A stretch of 64,000 nt of DNA, from contig CM070629.1 of NCBI GenBank assembly GCA_036346255.1, positions 6,639,001 to 6,703,000 on the forward strand, written 5' to 3'. The notes under the pieces are model-generated. The model saw only the letters and a list, made by a program, of their open reading frames with translations. It did not search any database and was not told the origin of the DNA. A program made the translations under genes and the position numbers. Positions 11,619-23,599 of this stretch are shown one piece after another. The number at the start of each line of letters is the position of its first letter. Position 1 is the first letter of the stretch. The DNA comes from Ampelocalamus luodianensis (lineage: Eukaryota; Streptophyta; Magnoliopsida; Poales; Poaceae).

Positions 11619-12150
11619 GTAATTAGGGGGGAATTCATAAACACCCCCATAAGTCACATGTCTTTTCAATTTGCCTCTCATATCTTATTTTCGTTTAGTT
11701 TGTCCCCCTATAAGTTAAGTTGGTTTGCAAATACCCCCCTATGTTGCATGTTCGCACTATTTTATCTTGGTTTTAATTATCTTCGGCACTTGTTTCAATT
11801 ATTTTAGTACTTATTTAAGTGATATCAATGTTTGTTTCAATGATTTGGGTGATTTCAGTATTTGTAATACACGATTTCAACTTTGAAATATTAGTAATGA
11901 AATGGTGTATTACAAGTACTGAAATCATTGAAATAACTGAAATAAATATTAACATCATTGAAACAAGTATCGACACCACTAAAACAAGTGCCAAAGACAA
12001 TGAAAATCACGAGAAATAGTGCTAACGTGCAGCCTGGGAGCTATTTACATGCCAACTTTGCTTATGGGGTAGAGTAAACAATAATTAGATATGTGAGGCA
12101 AATTGAAAAGATAGTTGACTTACGGGACTGCTTATGGATTTTTCCCTTAT
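11619..12150. mobile_element. Foldback element, copy B
   Basis: Almost the whole 530 bp is one imperfect palindrome centred near 11888. The left arm reads outward-in AATTCATAAACACCC, TCTTTTCAATTTGCCTC, GGTTTTAATTATCTT, GGCACTTGTTT, TTGTAATACAC. The right arm reads the same on the other strand. No transposase is present, and no target duplication was identified. The same element in copy A carries the Mutator-like insertion in its right arm. Confidence 0.75.
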
Positions 12151-12513
12151 AAGTAACATCGGATGTACTTCCATGATATGCTTCGTAAATTTATGACAGT
12201 ATTGTATATACCCATAAAGTTCCGTAAATATATTTGGTAATACGGCAAGGTATATTTTTACTAGCATACTCCCTCCAGTCAAAAATACTTGTTTTGAACA
12301 TTGACATGGTCCCAAAAAAGATACTTTGATCACTAATTTTTATTGTAATATAGTTATTACATCCAATAAAATTTTAATACTATGAAAATACTTTTCGAGA
12401 CAAATGTATACATATGGTTTTCATGTATCAATTCTAAATATTTATAAAGATATCGATAGCCAAAGTTTTAAAAGTTTGACTGCACGTATCCCAAAATGAC
12501 ATGTATCTGTGAC

Positions 12514-12668
12514 TTTTTTTAAAAAAAATGGAAGTACAACTCCCGACCTCTGCACCAACTAAGGATGCATACAGCCATAATAGACATCCAAATTCGCCTC
12601 GAAGAGGACTTGAACCTGGGTGGAGAGGTACATCCACACCTTCCTACCAACTGAGCTAAGACTAGTGG
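12514..12668 (-). mobile_element. tRNA-derived SINE
   Basis: Minus strand: A box TAGCTCAGTTGGTAG (12658-12644), B box CAGGTTCAAGTCC (12618-12606), then about 75 bp of unrelated body ending in a T-rich tail (12530-12514), the tail type of rice p-SINE-like elements. Copy A has uninterrupted sequence at this place, which shows an insertion of about 150 bp. Only a very short repeat (GACT) flanks it. Confidence 0.75.
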
Positions 12669-13410
12669 GGGTATATGGCAGACCTCCGGTCAATATATCC
12701 TTAATTTACAAAATAACCGGCATCAAGGCGAAAACCAAAAAGCTCTTTGAGGAATGATACATAGTAGGGTGAGTTTTAGAGGGAGCGAAACAAACAATCA
12801 GTTCCGCCCCTGTATGCATGGCGAGAGCGAGCGAGAGAGAAAATGAGCTGGGAAGAATTTATTTTTGAGATATCAGCAGAGCTTACGTTCAGAAATTCAG
12901 GTGTGTGTATATAGTAGCTGCATGTGGCCTTCTGGGACGTCTACTACTCTTGGGGTGATGGAAACTAGCTAATTAAGAGCAAAGGCATGCAAAGATGTGT
13001 TTAGCCTACAAGAACTGCTTCCCCAGCTTTGAGCTACCTGACGATGGATGCAGGGAGATGGAGAACCTAGATATATAGCGGGTATTTATAGCGGAAACCA
13101 GACTAGTTTTTAACCTTGGCCGCATGATCGCTGTGCGGTCGAGGATGCCGCACAACCACCAGCCACCATGCGGTGTAGCTGCCCAGTGCCCACCCAATTA
13201 AATGCATGTTTTCTCTCTTTATCTGTTAGTAGTAGTAGTAAATGCGTGGCACAGGAATGGCGCGTGGTATTCCTCCATGTAGATACAGTAGCTCCGGCTG
13301 TGCTATTTGTGCTAGTTGCTTTTCTTACATCGCATGCTTTCTTTATTGCATCCACACGTTTCTTTATTGCATCCACACGTTTCCGTGTTAGTGCAGCACT
13401 TGGATTATTA

Positions 13411-16400
13411 CTAGAAACCCACGCGCGCCAATGGCGCGCGGAGTTGAAAACGTACGACTGTGATCATGACAAACAGATGCGATTATGTTGAGGATAAAGC
13501 AAATTCCCTAAAAAAAACAGCTTTCAGGAAGAGAGCAAGTTGTCTCAAATCAAATAACAATATCAGTCATTTAGGTTTAAGTTCTTATGGAACCAGTTAA
13601 ACACTATTCCCCATATTTCTTACATGAGCAAAATCACTATTACTCGGATCTTAGCCCTACAAGACTATGTCATACAAAAAATTTGGCTACTTTCCCAATC
13701 GACAAACAAACCTCAAACCACTCAAGCAATGTAAGCTTAAGAGTTCGGACGTAGTGAGCTCCTCACCCGAATCACCTCCCAATGCGATAAGCATGATTCG
13801 ATCCATGGGTATCTTCAAGAATTCTATCCGATGCTTCTTTGCTAACTACAAGGACCATTCCAACAGCCATATTGAATGTCCGCTTATCTCTGCATCTTCA
13901 ATATTTCCAACCTACAAATTTCAAAAACAAAAGGTAAAGAGCGCATGAAAGCACGGTGCATCCAGATGGATATAATTCAAATAAACATTCTATGAACTAT
14001 CGGTCGTACTCGCCGAATCCACTCGAACACGGTGGCACTTCCCATGATCCAATAAAAAATTCACCCCAAGTTCAAGGCAATACTCTTGGGATATTATCGC
14101 TGAAGCCACCACCATAATATGGGCTAGTCCATTGACACTACACTTGCCGATAATCGCAAGCACCTTTTTCATTTCAAATGATTGAATTAGAAACTCGAGA
14201 AAAAATATATGGGAAATATGAGACATTCATCAGCAAAAACTAACCTACTTAACATAGATGACAGTTGGTTTCATGAGAGCTTTACGAACAGTAGCTGTTA
14301 CACAATCATTTCTTGGGAGCTGATTAGTCAAGTAGAATCCGCTTTTGGCCAGTAATCTATAAATAAGACTGTTTTCAGCTATCATTGACCAAAAATAATT
14401 CAAGAAAAGGAAAACACCAAGGACAAAAGAATATAATTTGTACTATCAATCATCTATTTGGATTTGAAAGGTTTCTCGCTGCATTTACAAACCATGCTAT
14501 TATAAATTTTGACATGACAAGAAATGAGGTTCATGACGTCAAAATAAGACTAATCCTTCGTACTAACATATACAAAGATTCAGGTGACAAACATGCTGGT
14601 TCAAGTTAGCGCTTGTTAGTTAGAGAATCGTCAAATAATAATCAGAGTGTAAGTAGAGTTTGAGATATATTTTTATGGAGCAACGGTAGCCACCAACCCA
14701 TTGCAACATAGCTGACCAATTCGAGGCGCTTATTCGATTTACTAAGGCATTCATCATCGCTAAGATTCCACTACTAAATCATAAGTGCAAATTTTAGAAA
14801 ATCTCACCTCTTCTCCTAGCGAACATAATCCATTTGTTGGCATCCATCCACAATCCCCTTGGTAACATATAAAATTCAAAATTAAGTTACAAACATCGTG
14901 AGATTTACAGATGATGTTTGTACGACCAACAACTATCAGTGTTAAGTGAGCAAAAGAATAGATGCACTATTCTTCTAATATACTAATCAGTACATGGGTA
15001 TATATATTTTTTTTGGGGGGGGGGTGGGATGGGATTCATAGTCAAGCAGAAAATAGTAATAAGCATGTTGCATAACAGAGTAAGCAAGATCAGAGAGCAC
15101 GGAAAAAAGTAGATAGTAAACTATAAGGCTAGATCAGTAATCACTTACATAGATTTAGATTATAGTCTTTTCAAGAGGACCAACTGCACTATTCTTGTCA
15201 GTGTCTTTTTTTTTGGAGCCGAGCTCTGTTCTTTTTCCATGTCCTACAAGCATCATATACACAGGTAGTTAGATGTAAACGAGTATCCATATGTAGCTAA
15301 ATATAGATGAGTATATAGGGCGTGCGTACAGTATGACGACATAGGGATGAAGACTCTTCGTGATGTGTTGGTTTCGCACATGACATGTGCATCTAAATGT
15401 GGCGCAATTGGTAACGTAGTACTAAAGGAAAGGTTGCTTGCAATTGTGGTAGTGGTGAGGAATTGAACCATGCAAGTTGTTACTTGCTCAAATCCTCGCA
15501 TATAATGAGATGGGAGATCAAAATAATGCATAAAGTGCACGAAGGGTAGCTAAATTGTAAGCTCTCACAATGGTTTCATGAGAATAGATTGAGAGTTGGT
15601 ATCCCGTAGTACCATCAAGCCACGTCCCAAAGAAGTTTATCAGAGAATATGAGAGACAAAGATTGAGTGTTGAGTAGTTTCATTTCAGAATTTCCATAGT
15701 CACAAAAGTAAATAGAGGAAACAAAATTAGGAATCATGTATGATCTATATTTCCAACATTTTGGTATCAGGAATCGAGACACCAATGCACAAAATTGCAA
15801 TGAATGGAGTGATAGAAATAGGAACTACCATGAAAAACAGCAGTCACTTTCCACAGTATGGATCCAAACAGGGTTTTTTTTATCCTTCTTTTTATGTTGG
15901 CAGAGGATTTTTGGGGAATCCTACAACTACCTCAGACATCGCTAAGATTGTGGCATCACAAAGACGTGCTTCCCAAAATACTACACATCTCTATCAACTT
16001 CCACAAACTCAGAATGCATTAAAAATCAAACAACAGTCAACAAAGCACTCGTCACCTCGATCAAAAACCTAACATTTTGAATTCACTAAGCAAGCAATCA
16101 ATCGCTACAGACATACAAGGATCTTTACTTTCCGCTGACACCTGAGCTGGAGTAGGAGATGCTCTGCAACGCCACGCCGCAAGGATCGCCATCGCTGGTC
16201 GACCAGCCAGCTGCGAAGGGTTGTTCCAAGAGGTGTAGAGATTCCCCGAGCCGCAAATGCAAAACCAAGCATTAATCACACACAATCAAAGAAAAAAGAA
16301 ATCAAAACATCCAAGAAGAGGAAACCAATAACCTGGAATCGGGAGTGCGTAGCCGGCGTAAGGTTATTACCATCAGAGGAGTCGGTGATGGCTCCCACCG

Positions 16401-17075
16401 GCGCCGCCGCGAGGGCAACAAGAAGTCCAACCAATACGGAGACATGAGGCAATCACATCTTTCTATCTCACTTTTCAATTTTGAGGCCATGCAAACAACA
16501 TAAATAAACAAGATTTAATATTTCTTACTTGAGAGCAGTCGAGAGGAAGAAGGCCCCGAGGAGAACAATAGACACGTAGATCCAGGGCGAGACAGGCCGC
16601 TGGTGGTGGAAGCAATAGCAGGGGAGAGGAAGGGGGAAGTGGGGCGGGGAAGGGGAGAGGAGACGAGACGAGCACCACGAGACAGGAGACGAGGGGAGGC
16701 GATCCGGTTGGGAGGAGCGGCGGCAGGGAGAGGCGTGAGGGGAGGCAGATGGGGAGGGGAGGCGGAGGAGCGGAAGGAAGAGGGAAAGAAGCACGAATCC
16801 GATGGGGAGCGCAGGAGAAGCAGACGAGGAGAGGAAGGGGAAGGGGAACGGGAGGAGGAGAGGCGGGGGCGAGGAGATGAAAAGAAGCCCGAAATGCGTG
16901 TTAGCCGGCTCGACACGACGAGGCCTCACGTGGCGATCAGAGCGGCGCGAGCCGAGAAGCGCCAACGCGACGGACGGGCGCGACGCGCCGAGCCGAAGAT
17001 CCAACGGCCATGAAAATCTTGTCGACGTGGCCACTCTCCCCTCAACCTCTTTCTGCCTCCTTTTATATAGAGAGA
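13411..17075 (-). mobile_element. Non-autonomous Helitron
   Basis: Read on the minus strand the element starts TCTCTATATAAAAGG at 17075, preceded by A, and ends GGGTTTCTAG at 13411, followed by T. This is the Helitron A/T insertion with 5' TC and 3' CTAG. A GC-rich hairpin with a 9-bp perfect stem, CGCGCGCCA/TGGCGCGCG, lies at 13422-13440, 8 bases before the 3' end, as expected. About 3.67 kb long, with no Rep/helicase frame. The 5' part (17060-16490) is a GC-rich, serine/leucine-rich frame resembling a captured gene start. An exon-like frame near 14375-14255 reads FYLTNQLPRNDCVTATVRK between splice-like sites. I do not recognise the donor genes. Confidence 0.8.
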
Positions 17076-17332
17076 TTGTCAATCTGGATATGCAGACCAA
17101 ACATCTTATGAATGAACTCTCAAACAGAAAATAATGACAACTACAACTCTAAAAAGCATGCTTAATCTAGTATTATCTAAATAAAGGTACATAAAATATG
17201 TTCCCACTAAGCAATTAAAATAATAATATATGATGCGTGCCTATGGTCAATTGAGACATACATGATTCCATGCTAGGTAGCTCCTCATAAGAAAAATTCA
17301 GAGACCTAGTTAACAGTCTGTATGCATGATTA

Positions 17333-17578
17333 ATAATGGTATGGGATAACGAGTGATGAAGGATATCCTTCTATCACATTGCTACCTGGCTAAATCTCAT
17401 TTGGATAGAAATCCAAAACCATTGATAAAGTCTTTTGAAAATAAAACCAAAAACCTAACTTTGAGTGGCTTTGCTAGCATGTCCATGACCGTGGACATGG
17501 CTATTCGAATAGTTTTACACTCTGCAGAGGTTGTACAACTTTACCCACAAGAGATAATTGACTTATAATATCCGTCTG
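17333..17578 (-). mobile_element. Internal LTR fragment of gypsy family
   Basis: About 245 bp nearly identical to 20325-20550 inside the minus-strand LTR, including the palindrome CTATTCGAATAG and the TCTGCAGAG block. Just after GACACAC the two copies part, and here the sequence jumps into reverse transcriptase. The piece is therefore fused to pol by a deletion that removed the rest of pol and the start of the 3' LTR. Confidence 0.75.
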
Positions 17579-19796
17579 ACACACTCTTTGATTTGCTTCT
17601 TCAATTCTGTTAACTCATTTGTTGGCATTTTGTAGGGTCTCCTCGAAATTAGAGCAGTCCCTGGGACTAAGTCAATTAGGAACATAATGTCCCTATCTGG
17701 AGACATACCGGGTAATTCTTCAGGAAATACATTCGGGTATTCTTTTACCACTGGAATATCTTTTAACTTTACTTCCTTCAAACTGGTCAGGATAGGACTT
17801 TTTCTAATAGAGGTCTCGGGTCTAAATTCCACTTCAATTCCTTGTTCATTGGTGAGGGTGATAGTCCTGTTGGCACAGTCTATCTGGCCTTGATTCTTGA
17901 CTAGCCAGTCCATTCCGAGAATCACATCTAGCCCTTGGGATTGCAAGACTATTAAGTCTGCCAAGAAAGGTACTCTTAGATATTTTTAAGGTAAAGTTTG
18001 GGCATAGGGAACTAGTCCTTATTCCTGAGCCCGGAGAAAGAATTAACATAGGGTTAACTAAAGGAGAGATAGATAACCCATATTTTCTCATAAACTTATT
18101 TGAAACAAAAGAATGCGAAGCTCCTGAATCAAATAAAACTGATGCTGGTATTGAATTGACAAGGAACGTACTAAGGACCACGTCTGGTGCAGTCTGAGCT
18201 TCTTCAGCTGTGACGTGATTCACACGTCCTTTTATGTACTGATCAACCGATGGCTTCACCACTGGAGTGCTGCCTGGTGCTGGAACTCCCTGATTGGGTC
18301 GGCTTGCTGGTTGTTGCTTCTTCGGGCACTTATTGGTATAGTGTCCTACTTCATTGCAATGGAAACAGGTAACTCCTACAGTTCAGGTAGGTGCCTTCTT
18401 CTGAAACTTGCCTCCGAGAGAAGTGTTGCGGAAACCGGAGTTGATTGGGCACTGAGCTAGCACAGGTGCTTTGGATGGAGAGGACTGGAATTTCCCATGC
18501 TGAGATGGTTGAGGCTGAGTGGTGCGGGGCATGGGAGGGCCTGGGAAAACCCCTAGAGTTGAACTTCTGGTTTGCTATCCTTCTTTTGCAGCTTTCCATC
18601 TCTAGGTGCTTGCCCTCCTGACGGATAGCCTTGCTCACCAACTGCTGAAAGTCGGTGTAGTCTTGAGCAATAAGGCAGACTGAGAGATCATCATTAAGCC
18701 CTTCCAAGAAACGTTCTTACTTGGACTCATCAGTCGCCACATCTGCTGGTGCATAGCGAGCTAACTGGTTGAACTTGTGCAGATACTCGTTGACGGAGCG
18801 GTTGCCCTGGCGCAAGGTGTGGAACTCTTTCCTCTTCAGGGGCATCATGCCTAATGGAATGTGTGTACGGCAGAAAGCCTGCACGAATTTGTCCCAAGTG
18901 ATGGTCTGAGCATCAGCGTGAGACTAGGTGAAATTGTCCCACCACTCTGACGCTAGTCCATTTAGTTGGTGAGAGGCGAACAAAACCCTCTCATGATTGG
19001 TGCACTGGACCATATCCAGTTTCTTACCGACTGCTCTGAGCCAATCACCAGCCTCCATTGGCTCAGCGCTGCTGGAGAAGGTTGGAGGACGCATCCTTAT
19101 GAACTCTGATTTGTTGGCCCTTGAGGGAGGTAGAGCGTGAGCTTGAGGTTGAGCTGCTGCTGCTGCTTGCAAGTTCTATGCGTTGTTGAGTGATTGCGCG
19201 AGCAGGTTGATCAGTTGGGCTTGGTTGGCCATCATTTGGCGCCAATCGGGTCCTTCAGTTGGAGGGGGTGATGGCGGTGGAATTTGATTCTCTTATTCAC
19301 CCACATTTTCTCTGTCTCGACTATTGGTGCTGCCACTGCCGTTGCGAGTAGTCACTATCTGCTAGATCTCCAAAGACTTAGAAAAGAGAAGAAAAACTAA
19401 AGGGGATAGAGCGAAACAACAACACAAACAAGACAACCAACTCAAGAGCTTTTCCAAATAACTTTAATAGCTTTATACAACGTTCTACTCAACGCTCGTG
19501 GTCTTCGGTGCTTCTTGTGTGACGATGTTCTCTTGACAGCTTCAGGTCTTGCGGTCTCGGACACAAAGGTTAATAGCCGTGAGACCATCTATAGAAAATT
19601 TCAAGGAAAAGAGGATCCATTTAGCATGGTAAAACGGTGAAGATAATTGGGTAAGAAAGAATTGCTAAAAGAAGCTAAGGATAGATAGATAACCCAGATG
19701 AGAAGAGAACAAATTATTTTTCTTATTATATAAAATAAGTTTTGAAGTTTTCGACTAACGGCCATTTTAACTAGGTCACGACCTACAGTCGAGATG
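17579..19796 (-). pseudogene. Ty3/gypsy gag-pol fragment, truncated
   Basis: Minus-strand gypsy polyprotein remnant. Order from the 5' end: gag (19245-18351), with FASHQLNGLASEWWDNF typical of retrotransposon gag; an aspartic protease (about 18262-17970) with active-site SVLFDSGASHSF; then a linker with LDVILGMDWL and the start of reverse transcriptase (LIDLVPGTALISRRPYKMP). It stops there, fused to an LTR fragment, before the YxDD catalytic site. RNase H and integrase are absent. Several stops and frame changes break gag. Replication functions are missing, so it is dead as an autonomous element. The style is of the long-LTR chromovirus group, which is inference. Confidence 0.85.
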
Positions 19797-19797
19797 A

Positions 19798-19808
19798 CTC
19801 TGATACCA
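19798..19808 (-). promoter_or_regulatory. Primer-binding site, initiator tRNA-Met type
   Basis: Minus strand TGGTATCAGAG lies six bases inside the LTR end (19815). It is complementary to the 3' end of plant initiator tRNA-Met, the usual primer for this group, and fixes the minus-strand orientation. Confidence 0.85.
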
Positions 19809-20639
19809 CTTTTTTGTTGAACCCGGGAGCGAAGGACCTGGGTTCTCTGTGTTTCATACACTAATCTAGGAACAGCTAGTGTACAGTCAAACAAAAGTGG
19901 ACAACATAACCGTACAACGCCATTCATTGAAATAATTAGAGTTGCTATAAAAGGGGCGTACAACCAAAAGCAAATTATAGTGGAAGCAAAAGAAGTAAAG
20001 AAGACCACACGATTCGCCACAAACAATCGTCTGGAGGCGTAGCCTAGTCGTTCAAGGTCTCATTCTCATCATAGCATTCCTCTCCTGCTCAATATTTGAA
20101 TTAAGCAAGAGTGAGCACGAACAACCGTGCTCGCAAGTCACACCCAGCTAGTAACAGATTATAATACATGCAAGGAATTAACAAAGGGAGGCATATATGG
20201 CTCAATTTGCATAAAGCAATATTTTTCATTTAAATATTCATAATAAGTTTCTAAAGTAGTTTATTATATAGCTAAAATTTATTTTTTCTAAAGCTCAAGT
20301 TTTATAGTCAGATAACATTCATTAACGAGTGGTGAAGGATATCCTCCTATCATATGGCTACCCTCCCAAATCCCATTTGGATAGAAATCCAAAACCATTG
20401 ATAAAGTCTTTTGAAAACAAAACCAAAAACCTAACTTTGAGTAACATTGCTAGCATGTCCATGACCGTGGACACAGCTATTCGAATAGTTTTACACACTG
20501 CAGAGGTTGTACAACTTTACCCACAAGAGATAATTGACTTATAATGTTCGCCTGACACACTGCCTAAGGTGTGCGATTAAATCATTACCATAAAGCTTTT
20601 ACAATGCATTATCCCACCGTAGTCCCGCCTCGCTAAGGT

Positions 20640-20815
20640 TTCGCCCCCTTTGGATAGAAACCCGCCGGGTTCAGACCCCCACTTGCGTCAGGTGGGTATA
20701 CATAAAAGTAGATCATAAAATAGACCCACGCAACCAGATGGCACAACCATGGTGAAATAATATAAATTATTTAGTTTGGTCCCCCCCCCCACACACACAC
20801 ACAGGACATGTCGTA
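20640..20815. repeat. Homopolymer and CA repeat within LTR
   Basis: A run of ten C at about 20780 is followed by a (CA)n run of about 16 bases. Low-complexity sequence only. Confidence 0.7.
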
Positions 20816-21359
20816 GTACGATGAGGCTTAACAAGAGTTTTTAAAACAAGGTCCAGTTCATACTAATGTACCAACTAGATTTTAACTAAGGTATCAAGTG
20901 TGGTTAACTCAATATCCAAATTGGATGTACAATGAAAATAGGAATAACTATAAAGTTAAAGCAGAGATTTAAATTACTTGAATTCAAATATGCATGCAAT
21001 AATAATTTAAAACAGAATGTAATTAATTTGAAATATTGGGATTTAATATGATCAAAGGTGTAACTTGCCTTACTCAAAAGCCTGAGGATCTACTTCTTTG
21101 ATGTGCTCGGGTTCCCCGAAGTCGTCTAAATCTACACGTGAGAACGTAGCCAACTCAAATAAAATCCAAACGAACTCCAGAAATTACCAAACTAGAACCA
21201 GCAGAAAGGTACAAACTTGAGAAGAAGATAGCAGTTCGAACCTCTCGAGTCAGAGCTCAAACAAGGGAGAACGAGCTCTTGGGAGTTTTGAAATAACATG
21301 GTCGGAAGGACTACCTGGTCGAAAGGGGTTGAAAGAAGGTTTTGACTACCAGGTCCAAA

Positions 21360-21562
21360 GAAGGGTACGACTACTCAACGTGGTCGTAGGAATGATACAA
21401 GAAAGATACGACTACTCAACGTGGTTGTAGGAAGGATACGACTACACAACGTGGTCGTAGAAAGGATATAAGAAAGATACGACTACTCAACGTGATCGTA
21501 CGAATGATAGTCTAAACTGAGAGGGAGGTCTAAACTGAGAGGAAGGTCCAAACTGAGAGGGA
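21360..21562. repeat. Two adjacent minisatellites in LTR U3/R
   Basis: First a degenerate array of ATACGACTACTCAACGTGGT followed by CGTAG, four or five units (about 21366-21505). Each unit contains the inverted pair CGACTAC/GTGGTCG or GTAGTCG-like halves. Then TCTAAACTGAGAGGGAGG, 18 bp, is repeated three times (about 21511-21562). The second array lies about 300 bp upstream, in the LTR's own sense, of the TATA box on the minus strand. Confidence 0.75.
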
Positions 21563-22363
21563 GAATAGAGCACGGAAAACTCACCAGGGTCGGGAGTGAG
21601 GCCGGAGGGGGGTGGGGTCGGGGGCGGCGCGATTCGATGAACTCTTCGGCGGCGAGGAGGTGTGCACCGTGAAGAGCATAGTGAGGCGATGCCGGGGGTG
21701 GAGGTGTCGACGGCGCGAGGACCCTCAATGGCGGCGCACTCCCTGGCGGTGCAAGCTTTGGCTGGAGTACTTGGAGCTCAAAATCCCGGCAAACGAAGGC
21801 GAGAGAGTGAGATGGAGAAATGGGGAAAAGGAAGAGGAAGGCGAGAGGCTCCGGGGTTCCTATTTATAGTAGTTGAGGGAGAGGAAGCTTGAAGGCATGG
21901 GCGCCTAGGCGAGGACGAGACGGGAGCCGGTGGGGGAGGAGAAAGAACAGAGGGGGTTGGCGCGGTGAAGGACGGGCAATTAAATGCGCGTGCTGCCGAG
22001 GAAGACGAGGGAGAGAATCGCGCTGAAGGCAACGACTTTGCAGTGGAGGTGATGGCATTTAATGTGCTGGCAGCATTTAATGTGCGGGGACTTTTGCAAC
22101 CGCCATGACTGTGACCAGGCGAGGAAGAGGCTGAAAGGCGGGGCCGATCGAAATGGAGCGGCTGGTCAAAGCCGAGCGGGTGATCAAAACCGAAGGGATA
22201 ATCCAACCGAGAGGTTATGCCCTTCAGGGCTTGCTATGATATGCCCTTATGAAATATCAAATATTATATTTCGTTTCCTTCTCTAGTTAATCTGTACATT
22301 GAAGCAACTATGTGCTTGGCGAATTAGCATTGGCAATGGCGGGTGGATTCAATTCTTAGTCTC

Positions 22364-22475
22364 TTTGATGCAACGATGCAGTGTTTGTTCATCTGTAGCA
22401 AGACATCATATAGTCTATATCATAAACGGTTTCCACGCTGTTTAATTATCCGCTTCTGCTCCTTTAAGTGGGTAC
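22364..22475 (-). pseudogene. CYP51 exon 3 scrap
   Basis: About 110 bp matching 9825-9940 of the better CYP51 copy: TTGATGCAACGATGCAGTG, then a diverged TGTAGCAAGAC stretch and a TTAAGTGGGTAC end. It codes, with a stop, for part of the helix region before the K-helix. Neither the haem loop nor the I-helix motif is present. It is a third remnant of the same P450 family in the window, outside the two-copy duplication. Confidence 0.65.
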
Positions 22476-22682
22476 TGTGAAACCAAAAATCTGTCATGCG
22501 GATTGATCAGTAGGAGCAGTATGCACATTTGTTGATCCAGGCCCATCTACCTAGCACGTAACCAAAGCCCAGTAGTCGCGCCCAACTTCCCTGGTATTTT
22601 TACTCGGCCGAGTAAAGGAGGAGATCGGTTGATCCATCCGATAAGCGGCGCGGCAGGGGTTGGGGGTTAAAAGGTCCATCGG

Positions 22683-22900
22683 CCGTGTGCAACATGCAAC
22701 TCCACGCGCGGTCCAAGCTACCAAAAGCAGTGTGGCGCTGCCTCTACGCCAATACGGCCTACCGCTGCCGTAGCACGCACCCGCGCGACGGGGCGGCTCA
22801 ATGGGAACGCGCACTCAATTGGGCGGGAAACGCGGACCGGGCGGACGGACGAACGGACGCCTCAGCCTATCCAATTTTAACGCGGGCTGGCTGCTGTTGG
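22683..22900. repeat. Dispersed GC-rich repeat, copy 1
   Basis: Shares with 44335-44500 the phrases CATGCAA.TCCAC, AAGC.ACC.AA.GCAGTG and CGGCCTACCGCT in the same order and orientation. It looks like a diverged copy of one GC-rich unit (transposed or duplicated). No protein domain seen. Confidence 0.5.
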
Positions 22901-23599
22901 GTAATGGCCATCCACCACCATTGGGGAAGAGAGAATTACAAAAGCGTGGATTCAGGTGGGAGCGATGAAGCTTACGGAGCTGTGAATAATAAGACAATCT
23001 ATGCAATAAATAACCGACGATGTTGAAGTATGCTATGAATTCTTCATCATATCTGTGCTGAACGTGGCACCACGTCGATTGGCGCCCGACAGTTCGTCGA
23101 GTAGCGCAACCGATTTATACTCGGTTTCTTTCTCCGTTATGGACTTTTAGTCTCTAGCCTATATATGTATCCTATAGTCATACGGTTAGATACGCTAAAG
23201 TTCTCCGTGCTTGTAATTTCTTCTCACATAGTGAATTCCGTTTTCGTGAGTCCGTGGTTTCTTTTACAAGGCTTTTTCACGTTAAATTAATGTCTGTTGT
23301 TCTTTTATTCATGCTATTCTACCGTACGTTTTATAACAAGTGGTATCATAGCTCCGGATTCAAAACCCTAGCCGCTGCCATCAGGAGGAGGGCATCCGGA
23401 GCATCCAGGTTCAGTTCATTCTATTTCATTGTGTTTTGATGAAAAAAAATGACATCTACTGCCGAGCAACAAAAACTACTACCAAAGCCGTCTGCTACTG
23501 CCGACGGAAACCAATTTTGTTGACGTCGCATGGAAGAAGGAACCCACATCCGACTATCCGAGTCCGTGTCAGATCCGAAGTCGTCTGCGTGTTGACATC

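Larger units (their letters stand above)
9270..13087. repeat. Duplicated block, copy B
   Basis: Direct-orientation partner of 420-3965. It retains the near-complete CYP51 that copy A has lost. It lacks the Mutator-like insertion of copy A and carries a SINE (about 12514-12668) that copy A lacks, so the two blocks diverged for some time after duplication. Confidence 0.85.
19815..22215 (-). mobile_element. 5' LTR of minus-strand gypsy
   Basis: Begins next to the primer-binding site; on the minus strand it ends GGGTTCAACA. It shares the family's CTATTCGAATAG palindrome (about 20474-20485) and the GAGCACG/CGTGCTC hairpin (about 20112-20133). The minus-strand TATA box is ACTATAAATAGG at about 21857-21870. 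GC-rich transcribed leader frames lie at 21600-22200 and look coding but have no domain. The outer end is not clear; 22215 is an estimate and the U3 part may be truncated. Confidence 0.6.

Noticed and set aside
12606..12658. Possible tRNA gene
   Set aside because: A and B boxes are present but the acceptor stem does not pair and a T-tailed body follows; a SINE fits better.
15253..16285. Several short frames on both strands
   Set aside because: Inside the Helitron, with no domain and no consistent splice structure; kept only as possible captured fragments.
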